64,000 bases of DNA from Micromonospora pisi (GTDB taxonomy: Bacteria > Actinomycetota > Actinomycetes > Mycobacteriales > Micromonosporaceae), in NCBI RefSeq assembly GCF_003633685.1, contig NZ_RBKT01000001.1, forward strand, positions 6,882,001 to 6,946,000. Direction: 5' to 3'. Below are positions 26,897-35,031 of the stretch, in pieces. A program made the position numbers and the translations under genes. The notes beneath the pieces are model-generated. The model saw only the letters and a program-made list of their open reading frames with translations, did not search any database and was not told the DNA's origin. The stretch's first letter is position 1. Each line of letters starts with the position of its first letter.

Positions 26897-27736
26897 CTAC
26901 CAGCCGAAGCCGGCGGCGTAGGTGACGTTGGCCAACACCTGCTGACCGGTGGCGTTCGGATGGAAGTAGTCCCAGCCGGAAAGCTGGTTCAACGCGAACG
27001 GGTAGTTGAACACCGCGTTGTTGTCGAACTTGCAGTTCGCCCCGTAGGCGGCACAGGCCTGGGCGAGCTGGGTGTTGTAGTCGACGACGCGTTGCCGTAC
27101 CCGGTTGCGGCGGTCGACGTCGGCCTGCGCGTTCGAGGTGGGGTTGGCCAGCATCGACTGGCAGATGCCGAAGAGACTCCACGCGGTACGGGCACTTCCG
27201 CTGCCCCGGCCGACCGACCAGAGCCGCTGGATGTCCGGCACGCTGATCACGAAGACCCGGGCGCCCGGCAGGCCGGTCCTGAGGTGGTTGAGCGCGGTGT
27301 CGATGTTCGCGCGGAACGTACCGACCGTGGTCATGCTCGACTCGGAACCGGTGCACGCGTCGTTCGCGCCGATCAGCACGGTCACGTACTGCACGCCTCG
27401 GGAGACCGCGCTGCTGGCCTGGCCGGGCAGGTCGGCGGAGTCCGCCCCGGTCTGGGAGTCGTTGTAGTTACGCCCGTTGATGGCCGGGTTGGCGGCCCGG
27501 ATCCGAAGATAGTGGGCGTTGACCGAGGCGTTGTCCCCGGTGCTGAACGAGCGCGAGGTGCAGTCGACGTACCAGCCGCAGGCGTTGAAGCCGCGGGTGA
27601 TCGAGTCACCGAGGCTGGACATCGAGCTCGGCGGTGGACCGGGGTCGGCGGCGGCGGGGACGGCGCCGACGACGATCGAGCCGATCAGGACGGACACGGC
27701 GGCGAACAGGGACAGGGTGTGCCGGGTGAGGGGCAT
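26897..27736 (-). CDS. secreted SGNH/GDSL hydrolase
   Basis: A 279-residue precursor with a Sec signal peptide (SLFAAVSVLIGSIVVGAVPAA, cut near AAADP). Block I is SSLGDSIT with the nucleophilic Ser, the Gly/Asn oxyanion residues are in QTGADSADL and LIGANDACTG, and the catalytic Asp/His pair is in GWDYFHPNATG. Cysteines are mostly paired (CGWYVDC, CQS, CAAYGANC). The fold is that of extracellular lipases/esterases such as Streptomyces SGNH lipases; the substrate is not defined. ATG 27736 follows GGAGGC; the upstream open frame has no signal-like sequence. The gene is bracketed by inverted copies of one palindromic repeat. Confidence 0.92.
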   Translation of the reverse strand: MPLTRHTLSLFAAVSVLIGSIVVGAVPAAADPGPPPSSMSSLGDSITRGFNACGWYVDCTSRSFSTGDNASVNAHYLRIRAANPAINGRNYNDSQTGADSADLPGQASSAVSRGVQYVTVLIGANDACTGSESSMTTVGTFRANIDTALNHLRTGLPGARVFVISVPDIQRLWSVGRGSGSARTAWSLFGICQSMLANPTSNAQADVDRRNRVRQRVVDYNTQLAQACAAYGANCKFDNNAVFNYPFALNQLSGWDYFHPNATGQQVLANVTYAAGFGW

Positions 27737-27860
27737 GGGGGCCTCCGGATCACGGGTGCCAGGTGGTGGAGTGTGCGGTGCGCGAATCATATAGACGTAC
27801 GTCGCTGCAAACAACGCCCCGTGCTGCCCCCCGCGCCCTCCATCGGCGCTGCCCCCGGAT

Positions 27861-27914
27861 GTTAGGAAGGGGCCCTTCCTATACGAAAAGCGATAACAAG
27901 GGGCCCTTCCTTAC
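27861..27914. repeat. interspersed palindrome, copy C (inverted)
   Basis: GGAAGGGGCCCTTCCTAT, then ACGAAAAGCG, then ATAACAAGGGGCCCTTCC. Read on the minus strand it matches copy B apart from a few positions in one arm. The TTA at 27911-27913, inside the element, provides the stop codon of the DUF998-like gene. Confidence 0.92.
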
Positions 27915-28600
27915 ATGGGGGGTTCGGTGGTGGCGGTGGTGGCAGCGGTGGTGGGGGGCGCGGCAGGGAGGGTGAAGGGGGTGAGGCGGGCGCTGATCGC
28001 GACCACCATGGGCCAGAGCGACTCGGCGCCGGCCGCGAACCGCTCGGTCAGCCCGATCCAGGGTCCACGGGTGAACATCTCGACGCCGAACCAGGCGCAG
28101 AGCCCGATCGGAACGAGGCTGGCGAGGATCGCCGCCGGGCGGCGTACCGCCCAGGGGCGCGGGGTGCCAGGCGACACGGTTTCCGCCCAGGTCGGCCAGA
28201 ACCGGTCCCGCAGGGCGAGTGTCGACGCCACCGGCCAGAGGGCGAGCGCGACGAAGGCGGTGCCGGCGACGAAGGCGTGCTGGTTCGAACCGCCGTTCTC
28301 CGGTTGCGGGAAGAGGGCCACCAGGCCGGTCGCGATCCCGCCGAGCGCGAGCAGGCTCCGGCCCAGCATCCCGGCCACGCTCAGCCCGATGGCGGTGATC
28401 ACGTAGCAGGCGCCGGCCGCGGCCAGCCCGAGCAGCATGATCCACGCGTCGGTCGCACCGGGTCCGGCCAGCACGCTGATGGTGTCGAAGACCGGGTCGT
28501 AGTGGTCTGGTTGACGGGCCGCCCCGGCGGTCCAGCCACCGATCAGGAAGAACGGAGCGCCGGTCGCGGAGAGTAGGGCCCACCACGGCACGGGTCGCAT
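27911..28600 (-). CDS. DUF998-like integral membrane protein
   Basis: A 229-residue protein with about six hydrophobic segments (for example LLSATGAPFFLIGGWTAG, WIMLLGLAAAGACYVITAIG, LASLVPIGLCAWFGVEM). The pattern PDHYDPVFDTISVLAGPGATDAW near residue 30 and PQPENGGSNQHAFVA near 97 are typical of DUF998 proteins, whose biochemical role is unknown. The C-terminal 20 residues are Thr/Ala/Pro-rich and the stop codon is supplied by palindrome copy C, suggesting that the element's arrival reshaped the end of the gene. It is apparently monocistronic. Confidence 0.82.
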   Translation of the reverse strand: MRPVPWWALLSATGAPFFLIGGWTAGAARQPDHYDPVFDTISVLAGPGATDAWIMLLGLAAAGACYVITAIGLSVAGMLGRSLLALGGIATGLVALFPQPENGGSNQHAFVAGTAFVALALWPVASTLALRDRFWPTWAETVSPGTPRPWAVRRPAAILASLVPIGLCAWFGVEMFTRGPWIGLTERFAAGAESLWPMVVAISARLTPFTLPAAPPTTAATTATTEPPM

Positions 28601-28676
28601 TCGGTCACCGTACTGCGGAGCATTGGTGCAGGTCCGGCGATTGCGGACGGTCGTTGGGCTCTCCGAGACGACACCG

Positions 28677-29000
28677 TCAGTGACGCGCGCCCAGCTCCAG
28701 AGCCGCCACTCCGGCGATCACCAGGACCAGCCCGCCGACCTGGATCCAGGTCAGGCTGTCGCCGAGGAACGCGGCACCGATCGCCGCGACCAGGGCCACG
28801 CCGATCGCCGACCAGACCCCGTACGCCACACCCACCGGCATGCCCCGTTTCAGCACCTCGGCGAGGAGGCCGAACGCGATCAGGTAGCCGACGACGACGA
28901 TCACCGACGGAACCAGCTTCGAGAACCCGTTGGAGATCCGCAGGGCGATGGTCGCGGTCACCTCGCTGAGGATCGCGCCGGCCAACAGAATCCACACCAT
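28677..29000 (-). CDS. SMR family small multidrug efflux protein
   Basis: A 107-residue protein with four helices. The essential membrane Glu is in AGAILSEVTATIALR near residue 13, and GVAYGVWSAIGVALVAAIGA matches the SMR signature in helix 3. Such proteins work as antiparallel dimers exchanging protons for quaternary cations or guanidinium. The ATG at 29000 gives the standard length; the longer open frame upstream is arginine-rich and unlikely to be translated. It lies 47 nt downstream of ureD on the same strand, so it may be read through from the urease operon; guanidinium export beside a urease would be metabolically sensible, but that is inference. Confidence 0.92.
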   Translation of the reverse strand: MVWILLAGAILSEVTATIALRISNGFSKLVPSVIVVVGYLIAFGLLAEVLKRGMPVGVAYGVWSAIGVALVAAIGAAFLGDSLTWIQVGGLVLVIAGVAALELGARH

Positions 29001-29047
29001 GCGTCCACTCCTCGACCGCCGCCCGTACCCGCATCCAAACGCGAACC

Positions 29048-29827
29048 CTATTTCCCTTCCCGCCCGGACGAAAGAGAAGCCCCGACCCGTGACCCGTCCA
29101 GGGCGTCGCGAACCGTTGCCAGGTCTGCGCCGGTCGCGCTGAGCAGCACCGCCGGCCCGCCGGCCAGCGGCAGTCGGGCCGCGTACGGTCCGAGCGGCGC
29201 CGGTCCGGGCGGCCCGGTCACCGCCCACGTCGGGTCGACCAGGAGCAGCGAACCGGTGACCCGGGCGGCGCCGAGTCCGGCCGGCCCGGACCAGCCCGGG
29301 GCGCGGGGGCCCACCGCCAGTTCGTTGCGGAGCAGCGTACGTCCGCCGTAGCGCAGGGTGGTGTCGATCCGTACGTCGCCGACCGGCTCGCCGTGTCGCC
29401 CGCAGACCAGTTCGTCCCGCCAGACCAGGGCGGCGCCGTCGGCCAGCTCCAGGACGGATCGGGAGAGGTGGTCGCAGCGGGCCGCCCCGATCAGCGGTTC
29501 GGGCAGCCAGCGCAGTCGCCCGCCCGCCTCCACCCGGGCGGTCACCTCCAGCCGGGACCGCTCACCGCCGGCACCGGGCAGGACCAGTGACGCCGCCACG
29601 GACCGTACGCAGAGCAGCGCTCCGGCGCCGACGGTCAGCTCGATCCGCAACCGGTCGCCGCCGAGCGGGCCGGCGGCCCCGCCGACCAGGTGCACCTGGA
29701 CCTCGCCGTCGTCGGTCGGGACGGCCCTGGTCCGGCGGAGCAGCAGCGGCGCCTCGCCGTGCAGTTCCGCCAGCCGGGTGCCCCGCGCGCCGTCCGCGAC
29801 GGCCACGATCCGGGCCGTCGACCGCAT
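29048..29827 (-). CDS. ureD: urease accessory protein UreD/UreH
   Basis: A 259-residue maturation chaperone that binds apo-urease and, with UreF and UreG, delivers nickel. Typical UreD features are LLLRRTRAVP, VHLVGGAAGPLGGDRL near residue 50, RLRWLPEPLI in the middle, and the basic-acid segment ADGAALVWRDELVCGRHGE. The actinobacterial form is short and diverged but clear from context. ATG 29827 overlaps the ureG stop (TGATG). It is the last urease gene. Confidence 0.9.
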   Translation of the reverse strand: MRSTARIVAVADGARGTRLAELHGEAPLLLRRTRAVPTDDGEVQVHLVGGAAGPLGGDRLRIELTVGAGALLCVRSVAASLVLPGAGGERSRLEVTARVEAGGRLRWLPEPLIGAARCDHLSRSVLELADGAALVWRDELVCGRHGEPVGDVRIDTTLRYGGRTLLRNELAVGPRAPGWSGPAGLGAARVTGSLLLVDPTWAVTGPPGPAPLGPYAARLPLAGGPAVLLSATGADLATVRDALDGSRVGASLSSGREGK

Positions 29828-30639
29828 CAGCGTGGGGCCGGTTGCCGCAGGTCGCGGGCTGGTACGTGAGCGGGCGGGGCGTCGATGGAGCGGTCTCGGG
29901 TGTGGGCGGCGACGAGCGTACGCACCCACTGCGCCACCGGGGTCGCCGCAGGGTCACGTACCAGGGAGAGGAAGACGGTCGGCAGGTCGCCGCGACGGGC
30001 CGCCGCGTCCCGTTCCATCACCGACAGGTCCGCCCCGACCAGCGGTGCCAGGTCCGTTTTGTTGATCACCAGCAGGTCGGCGCCGGTGACCCCGGGCCCG
30101 CCCTTGCGTGGCACCTTGTCGCCGCCGGCCACGTCGACCACGAAGATCTGCTGGTCGATCAGCCCCTTGCTGAAGGTCGCGGTGAGGTTGTCCCCGCCGC
30201 TCTCCACCAGCACCAGGTCCAGTGGCCCGAGCGTCGTCTCCAACTCCTCGACCGCGTCCAGGTTGGCGGAGATGTCGTCGCGGATCGCGGTGTGCGGGCA
30301 GCAGCCGGTCTCCACCGCCCGGATCCGTTCGGCCGGCAGCACCCCGTGCCGGAGCAGGAAGTCGGCGTCCTCGGTGGTGTAGATGTCGTTGGTCACCACC
30401 GCCAGCCGCAGTTCCGTGGCGAGGGTCCGGCACAACGCGGCGACCAGTGCGGTCTTGCCCGAGCCGACGGGTCCGCCGATCCCGACCCGCAGCGCCCGGG
30501 TGCCGCCGGCCGGGGCGTCGGGCAGCGGTGGGTGCGGGTCCACCCTCGGATCAGGATGGGTGTGCGGCGTTTCCTGCGGACGGTGGCTGTGCGGCGTACC
30601 GCCGTCGGTCTGGGACTGGGCGGACTGGTCAGGACGCAA
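29827..30639 (-). CDS. ureG: urease accessory GTPase UreG
   Basis: A 270-residue SIMIBI GTPase powering nickel insertion. P-loop [15 protein letters not shown], the metal site Cys-Pro-His in [27 protein letters not shown], and NKTD base recognition in [15 protein letters not shown] 30639 is chosen: AGGAGG sits nine bases upstream and no family-like sequence precedes it; it overlaps the end of ureF by 11 nt. Residues about 16-37 are rich in His and Pro (HSHRPQ, HTHPDP, HPPLP), a likely nickel-holding tail not found in all UreG. No ureE is present in the cluster, so this tail may take over its nickel storage role (inference). Confidence 0.93.
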   Translation of the reverse strand: MRPDQSAQSQTDGGTPHSHRPQETPHTHPDPRVDPHPPLPDAPAGGTRALRVGIGGPVGSGKTALVAALCRTLATELRLAVVTNDIYTTEDADFLLRHGVLPAERIRAVETGCCPHTAIRDDISANLDAVEELETTLGPLDLVLVESGGDNLTATFSKGLIDQQIFVVDVAGGDKVPRKGGPGVTGADLLVINKTDLAPLVGADLSVMERDAAARRGDLPTVFLSLVRDPAATPVAQWVRTLVAAHTRDRSIDAPPAHVPARDLRQPAPR

Positions 30640-31291
30640 AGAGACGCACCTCCTGGCTGGCATGCAGTTCGGCACCGATCTCCAGCAGGGGCGCGGAGTC
30701 GGCGGGCAGGTCGTCGACCGGTTCGTCGACCCGGCCGGCCGCGTCGGCCGCCAGCCGGTCACATTCGCCGGCCAGGCCGGCGAGCAGGGCGTGGACCGCG
30801 TACGGGTCGAGGCCGAGCAGCCGTACGGCGGCACTGGCCGGGCCGCTGATCGCGCCGTACGCGCTGGCCACCGCCGCCTCGGTCGGCCCGAGCCCAGCGG
30901 CGGCCGTCACCAGTCCCAACGCCACCGGCTGGTGCGGCCCGGCGGGTGGCGTTTCCGCCGGCAACACGACGGTCCCGAAGATCGCCCGGCCGGCGCGGAG
31001 CAGTGCCCGGCCCTGGGCCCGGGAGGCGCGACGCAGCGCGGGCGAGGGCGTACGCGCGTCGAGGCCCTGGTCGAGTTCGGCGGCGGGCACCCGTCCGGCG
31101 CAGGCCGAGGCGGCGAACGCCGCACCGACCCGGCCGGTGGTGGCGAGCCGCCCGCGCAGGAACTCGGCCAGCCCGGCCAGGTCCCGCAACCGGCCGCTGG
31201 TCACCGCGGCCTCCAGCCCACCGGAGTGGGCGTGTCCGCCCGCCGGCAGCCGACCGTCGGCGAGGACCAGGAGCGTGGCGAGCGAGGACAT
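30629..31291 (-). CDS. ureF: urease accessory protein UreF
   Basis: A 220-residue all-helical adaptor that links UreD and UreG on apo-urease and gates GTPase activity. The N-terminal [21 protein letters not shown] is the characteristic UreF motif, and [17 protein letters not shown] matches the conserved C-terminal end that contacts UreD. The gene begins 5 nt after ureC and its end overlaps ureG. Typical length. Confidence 0.92.
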   Translation of the reverse strand: MSSLATLLVLADGRLPAGGHAHSGGLEAAVTSGRLRDLAGLAEFLRGRLATTGRVGAAFAASACAGRVPAAELDQGLDARTPSPALRRASRAQGRALLRAGRAIFGTVVLPAETPPAGPHQPVALGLVTAAAGLGPTEAAVASAYGAISGPASAAVRLLGLDPYAVHALLAGLAGECDRLAADAAGRVDEPVDDLPADSAPLLEIGAELHASQEVRLFAS

Positions 31292-31296
31292 GGCGG

Positions 31297-33006
31297 TCAG
31301 AAGAGGAAGTAGCGTTGGGCCATCGGCAGTTCGGTCGCCGGTTCGGGTTCGATCACGGTGCCGTCGATCCGTACGGTGAAGGTGTCCGGGTCGACCTCGA
31401 TCCGGGGGAGCGTGTCGTTGAGCGGCATGTCGGTCTTGCCCCGCGACCGTACGTCCGCCACCGGGGCGAGGCGCCGGCCGAGGCCGATCCGCTCGCCGAG
31501 GTTCTGCTCGATCGCGACCGGTGCGACGAACGCCAGGCTGGTCGCGGCGGGCACGGAACCGTACGCGCCGAACATCGGGCGGGGCAGCACCGGCTGCGGG
31601 GTCGGGATCGAGGCGTTCGCGTCACCCATCTGCGCCCAGGCGATCATGCCGCCCTTGAGCACCAGGTGTGGGCGTACGCCGAAGAAGATCGGGTCCCAGA
31701 GCACCAGGTCGGCGAGCTTGCCCGACTCGACCGAGCCGACTTCGGCATCGATGCCGTGCGCGACGGCGGGGCAGATCGTGTACTTGGCGACGTACCGTCG
31801 GGCCCGCAGGTTGTCCGCGGCCCCGTCGCCGGGGAGCGCCCCGCGCCGCGCCTTCATCACGTGCGCGGTCTGCCAGGTGCGGAGGATGACCTCGCCGGCC
31901 CGCCCCATCGCCTGCGCGTCCGACCCGATCATCGAGATCGCGCCGAGGTCGTGCAACACGTCCTCGGCCGCCATGGTGCTCGGTCGGATCCGGCTCTCCG
32001 CGAACGCCAGGTCCTCTGGCACCGTCGGGTTCAGGTGGTGGCAGACCATCAGCATGTCGAGGTGTTCGTCGAGGGTGTTGCGGGTGTACGGCCGGGTCGG
32101 GTTCGTCGAGGACGGCAGTACGTTCGGTTCGGCGGCGACGGTGATGATGTCCGGCGCATGCCCGCCGCCCGCTCCCTCGGTGTGGTACGCGTGGATCGAC
32201 CGGCCGGCGATCGCGCGCAGCGTGTCGGCGACAAAACCGGCCTCGTTGAGGGTGTCGGTGTGGATCGCCACCTGCACCCCGGAGGCGTCCGCGACCCGCA
32301 GGCAGGCGTCGATCGCGGCCGGTGTGGTGCCCCAGTCCTCGTGCAGCTTGAAGCCGCCCGCACCGCCGCGCAACTGTTCCCACATCGACTCTTCGCGGAC
32401 CGTGTTGCCCTTGCCGAGCAGCAGGACGTTCACCGGCCACGGGTCGATCGAGGCGAGCATCCGGGCCAGGTACCAGGCGTTCGGGGTGACCGTGGTCGCC
32501 TTGGTTCCCTCGGCCGGGCCGGTGCCGCCACCCATGATCGTGGTGATGCCGCTGGCCAGCGCCGTTTCCAGGATCTGCGGACAGATCAGGTGTACGTGAG
32601 TGTCGATCCCACCGGCGGTCAGGATCTTGCCGTTGCCGGCGATGATCTCGGTGCCCGGACCGATCACCAGGGCCGGGTGGACCCCGTCCATGGTGTCCGG
32701 GTTGCCGGCCTTGCCGAGCGCCACGATCCGACCGTCCCGGATGCCGACGTCGGCCTTGACGACGCCCCAGTGGTCGAGCACCACCGCGCCGGTGATGACG
32801 GTGTCCGGGGAGCCCTCGGCCCGGGTCGCCATCGACTGGCCCATCGACTCGCGGATCACCTTGCCGCCGCCGAAGACGGCCTCGTCGCCGTAGCCGCAGT
32901 GGTCCTGCTCGACCTCGATCAGCAGGTTCGTGTCCGCGAGCCGGATCCGGTCCCCGGTGGTAGGTCCGTAAAGCGCCGCGTACCGCCCCCGATCCAACCC
33001 GCTCAC
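31297..33006 (-). CDS. ureC: urease alpha subunit
   Basis: A 569-residue catalytic subunit hydrolysing urea to ammonia and carbamate. Visible are nickel ligands HVHLICPQ near residue 134, the carbamylated Lys in [10 protein letters not shown] near 217, ligand His residues in [12 protein letters not shown] and [13 protein letters not shown], the flap [20 protein letters not shown] with catalytic His, and Asp in [11 protein letters not shown]. All are intact, so the enzyme should be active. It overlaps ureB by 4 nt. Full length and strongly conserved. Confidence 0.98.
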   Translation of the reverse strand: MSGLDRGRYAALYGPTTGDRIRLADTNLLIEVEQDHCGYGDEAVFGGGKVIRESMGQSMATRAEGSPDTVITGAVVLDHWGVVKADVGIRDGRIVALGKAGNPDTMDGVHPALVIGPGTEIIAGNGKILTAGGIDTHVHLICPQILETALASGITTIMGGGTGPAEGTKATTVTPNAWYLARMLASIDPWPVNVLLLGKGNTVREESMWEQLRGGAGGFKLHEDWGTTPAAIDACLRVADASGVQVAIHTDTLNEAGFVADTLRAIAGRSIHAYHTEGAGGGHAPDIITVAAEPNVLPSSTNPTRPYTRNTLDEHLDMLMVCHHLNPTVPEDLAFAESRIRPSTMAAEDVLHDLGAISMIGSDAQAMGRAGEVILRTWQTAHVMKARRGALPGDGAADNLRARRYVAKYTICPAVAHGIDAEVGSVESGKLADLVLWDPIFFGVRPHLVLKGGMIAWAQMGDANASIPTPQPVLPRPMFGAYGSVPAATSLAFVAPVAIEQNLGERIGLGRRLAPVADVRSRGKTDMPLNDTLPRIEVDPDTFTVRIDGTVIEPEPATELPMAQRYFLF

Positions 33007-33422
33007 CGACTCGCCCCGCCACTCGCCCCGCCGCTCGCCCCGTTGATCATGAAGTTGGCGCCGCTTCCGGGCCCGGATTCCGCGCTAACTTCATGATCAA
33101 CGACTGGGTCCAGGGGGCCGGCGCAGGCGGCGCGGAGGCCGGGGACGATGCGGGCGCCGGCTAGCGGGATCAGGTCGACCGTACGGTCGATGCCCGGTTC
33201 GAAGCGGATCGACGTGCCGGCCGGTACGGCGAGCCGGTGCCCCCAGGCCGCCGACCGGTCGAACTCCAGCGCCGGATTCGCCTCCGCGAAGTGGTAGTGC
33301 GAGCCGACCTGCACCGGCCGGTCGCCCGTGTTGGTGACCGGCAGCGTCAGCACCGGCCGACCGGCATTGATCACGATGTCGCCCGTACCCGGAAGCACCT
33401 CGCCCGGGATCATGTGGTCCAC
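33003..33422 (-). CDS. ureB: urease beta subunit with repeat-derived tail
   Basis: A 139-residue structural subunit. The conserved beta domain ends by about residue 106 ([48 protein letters not shown]). UreB proteins usually stop soon after; here residues 107-128 are encoded by a 62-bp palindrome with 16-bp arms (33041-33102), followed by three GGAS repeats. The tail is therefore of recent, non-functional-looking origin but keeps the 4-nt overlap with ureC, so the element must have inserted without breaking the coupling. The start ATG may be 33422 or the second Met at 33413. Confidence 0.95.
   Translation of the reverse strand: MDHMIPGEVLPGTGDIVINAGRPVLTLPVTNTGDRPVQVGSHYHFAEANPALEFDRSAAWGHRLAVPAGTSIRFEPGIDRTVDLIPLAGARIVPGLRAACAGPLDPVVDHEVSAESGPGSGANFMINGASGGASGGASR
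33041..33102. repeat. interspersed palindrome inside ureB
   Basis: CGTTGATCATGAAGTT (33041-33056) and AACTTCATGATCAACG (33087-33102) are exact reverse complements around a 30-nt GC-rich loop. I recall this TTGATCATGAAGTT element as widespread between Micromonospora genes; here it is in frame within a coding sequence. Confidence 0.93.
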
Positions 33423-33451
33423 CTTCCCAACGGGCCGCGACGGACCCCTGC

Positions 33452-33754
33452 CTAGGAGATCGGGTCGTGTACGGTGACCAGCTTCGTGCCGTCCGGAAAG
33501 GTCGCCTCCACCTGCACCTCGGGCAGCATCTCGGGCACCCCGTCGAGCACGTCCTCACGGCCGAGCACATGCCGCCCGGCGTCCATCAGATCGGCGACGC
33601 TGCGGCCGTCGCGCGCTCCTTCCAACAGGAACGCGGTGATCACCGCCGTCGCCTCGGGGTGGTTCAGTCGCAGCCCACGCTCGCGGCGACGCCAGGCGAC
33701 GTCGGCGGCGACGTGGATGAGCAACCGGTCCTGCTCGTGTCGGGTGAGGAACAA
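33452..33754 (-). CDS. ureA: urease gamma subunit
   Basis: A 100-residue subunit forming the urease trimer with UreB and Ure[31 protein letters not shown] near the start and the C-terminal [21 protein letters not shown] are diagnostic. TTG 33754 is selected: GGAGG is seven bases upstream and it gives the usual [10 protein letters not shown] beginning; an ATG at 33784 adds ten residues and has no ribosome site. First gene of the ureABCFGD operon on the minus strand; the promoter lies in the short gap before the divergent lipoprotein gene. Confidence 0.96.
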   Translation of the reverse strand: MFLTRHEQDRLLIHVAADVAWRRRERGLRLNHPEATAVITAFLLEGARDGRSVADLMDAGRHVLGREDVLDGVPEMLPEVQVEATFPDGTKLVTVHDPIS

Positions 33755-33923
33755 TGCCGTACCTCCGGACAGGGGAGCGAACATCGTGGATCGTGCCAGT
33801 CGCAGGTTGCGCAGGTGTTACGACGTTCGGCCGCTGCTCACGGGGCTTCGCGACCCGGTCGGTCCCGGTAGCTTCGTCAATGTACGCAGCGTTGCCACGT
33901 CAACGGGGGAGAGGACACGGGGG

Positions 33924-34589
33924 ATGGGGCAGCGGTCGGTTGTGGACCCAGGGCAGCCCATGCATGGAGGCCGGCGACGGGCGGTGACCCGGACAGCCAG
34001 CCTGATCGTACTGGTGGTGGTCGCCTCACTGCTGACCGGATGCGGGCAGGCGTCGCCGGTTTATCCAATGCCGACGGTCGATCCGAAGGTGGCGGCCACT
34101 CCGACGACGGTGGCGAATCCGACGCCGGCCGCCAATCCGGCGAGAACGATCACGGTCACCAGCTCGGTTTTCGCCGAAGGTGAGCGGATACCTGAGCGGT
34201 ACACCTGCAACGGCGGCAGCGAGCGGCCACCGCTGGCCTGGTCCGGGGACGTCGGCGAGGCCGTCGCGTTCGCGCTGATCGTGGACGACCCGGACGCGCC
34301 GGGCTTCACGTACGTGCACTGGATCGCCTATGACATCCCGGCCACCAGCAGGGAGATCCCGGCCGGTGACCTGCCGGCTGATCTGCTCCAGGCGTCGAAC
34401 TCCGCCGGTGGGCCGACCTGGGCGCCGCCCTGCCCGCCGAGCGGCGTACACCACTACCAGTTCACTGTGTACGCCCTGAAGCAGAAGATCGGCCTGTCCG
34501 CCGGCACCGAAGCCGGCGAAGCCCGCAAGGCGATCGAAGCGGCGGCCATCCGCACCGGCACCCTCACCGGCCTCTACGGCAACGCCTGA
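33924..34589 (+). CDS. YbhB/YbcL-type PEBP-like lipoprotein
   Basis: About 221 residues with a lipoprotein signal (ASLIVLVVVASLLTGCGQ, lipobox LTGC), a Pro/Ala/Thr linker, and a phosphatidylethanolamine-binding-protein fold: YTCNGGSERPPLAWSG, ALIVDDPDAPGFTYVHWIAYDIP (the DPDAP and HW ligand-pocket residues), and GVHHYQFTVYALK. It should be anchored on the outer face of the membrane. Bacterial members have no settled function. ATG 33924 is taken; ATG 33960 and GTG 33984 are possible, the last two giving a more usual signal length. Divergent from ureA. Confidence 0.9.
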   Translation: MGQRSVVDPGQPMHGGRRRAVTRTASLIVLVVVASLLTGCGQASPVYPMPTVDPKVAATPTTVANPTPAANPARTITVTSSVFAEGERIPERYTCNGGSERPPLAWSGDVGEAVAFALIVDDPDAPGFTYVHWIAYDIPATSREIPAGDLPADLLQASNSAGGPTWAPPCPPSGVHHYQFTVYALKQKIGLSAGTEAGEARKAIEAAAIRTGTLTGLYGNA

Positions 34590-34605
34590 CATCAGCCTTG
34601 GGTTG

Positions 34606-34672
34606 CATGATCGTCAGGTGCTCTGCCGCCCGACACGCCGTGCAAGAGGCGGCACAACACCTGACGATCATG
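34606..34672. repeat. palindromic element after the PEBP-like gene
   Basis: CATGATCGTCAGGTG (34606-34620) and CACCTGACGATCATG (34658-34672) pair exactly, and inner arms TGCCGCC/GGCGGCA extend the hairpin. It resembles the TGATCATGAAG family in style but not in sequence. It lies 16 bp after the stop codon and could act as a terminator. Confidence 0.85.
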
Positions 34673-34752
34673 GCGCCCTGCGGACGCTTACGTCAGGCGT
34701 GGTTGCGGACCGGTTACCGCCTACCTTTTCGAGTTTGGGCGGCCTGAACGAA

Positions 34753-34947
34753 TCAGCTTGAGCCGGATCCGTCCAACCGCTGCTTGCGCTTCTCCGCGTA
34801 CGCCTGCACGTCCGCCGCCGACCAGATTCGTCCCACGGTGAGGTTGGCGATCGGCGCGGGGAAGTCAGCGCGATCGACCAGGATCGCGGCTCGTTGGCGG
34901 CTGACTCCGAGAAGATCTGCCACCTCAGCGAGCGCCATCACCTGCAT
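34753..34947 (-). CDS. small excisionase/AlpA-like helix-turn-helix protein
   Basis: A 64-residue protein that is little more than a MerR-type winged HTH: MALAEVADLLGVSRQRAAIL, then FPAPIANLTVGRIWSAADVQAYAEKRK, the layout of AlpA/Xis-type DNA-binding proteins. It is divergent from two small Cys-rich genes and separated from them by a 23-bp palindrome with TTGACA words, which it probably recognises. ATG 34938 is an alternative start. It may be a local repressor rather than a recombination factor, since no integrase is nearby. Confidence 0.82.
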   Translation of the reverse strand: MQVMALAEVADLLGVSRQRAAILVDRADFPAPIANLTVGRIWSAADVQAYAEKRKQRLDGSGSS

Positions 34948-34991
34948 CGGTGCACCATCCGACGAACGGGGGTAGGCAAGTTGTCAATAGG

Positions 34992-35014
34992 GGGGTTGAC
35001 TACTTGTCAACCCC
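34992..35014. promoter_or_regulatory. operator between divergent HTH and small-protein genes
   Basis: GGGGTTGAC-TACTT-GTCAACCCC has 9-bp perfect arms; another TTGTCAA lies at 34980-34987. The TTGACA words can double as -35 elements for the minus-strand HTH gene. The downstream edge is 17 bp before the ATG at 35032, so binding would block both directions. Confidence 0.75.
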
Positions 35015-35031
35015 TTGCCAAGCTCGTCGGT

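Noticed and set aside
23025-27914. The three palindromes as a CRISPR-like or insertion-sequence structure
   Set aside because: No regular spacers, no cas genes, no transposase, and the copies differ in orientation with kilobases between them.
33106-33422. The UreB C-terminal extension as a new functional domain
   Set aside because: Its sequence is explained by translation of a palindromic repeat and short GGAS repeats.
34753-34947. The small HTH protein as the excisionase of an integrated element
   Set aside because: No integrase, attachment-site duplication at a tRNA, or replication gene lies nearby; local regulator is the simpler reading.
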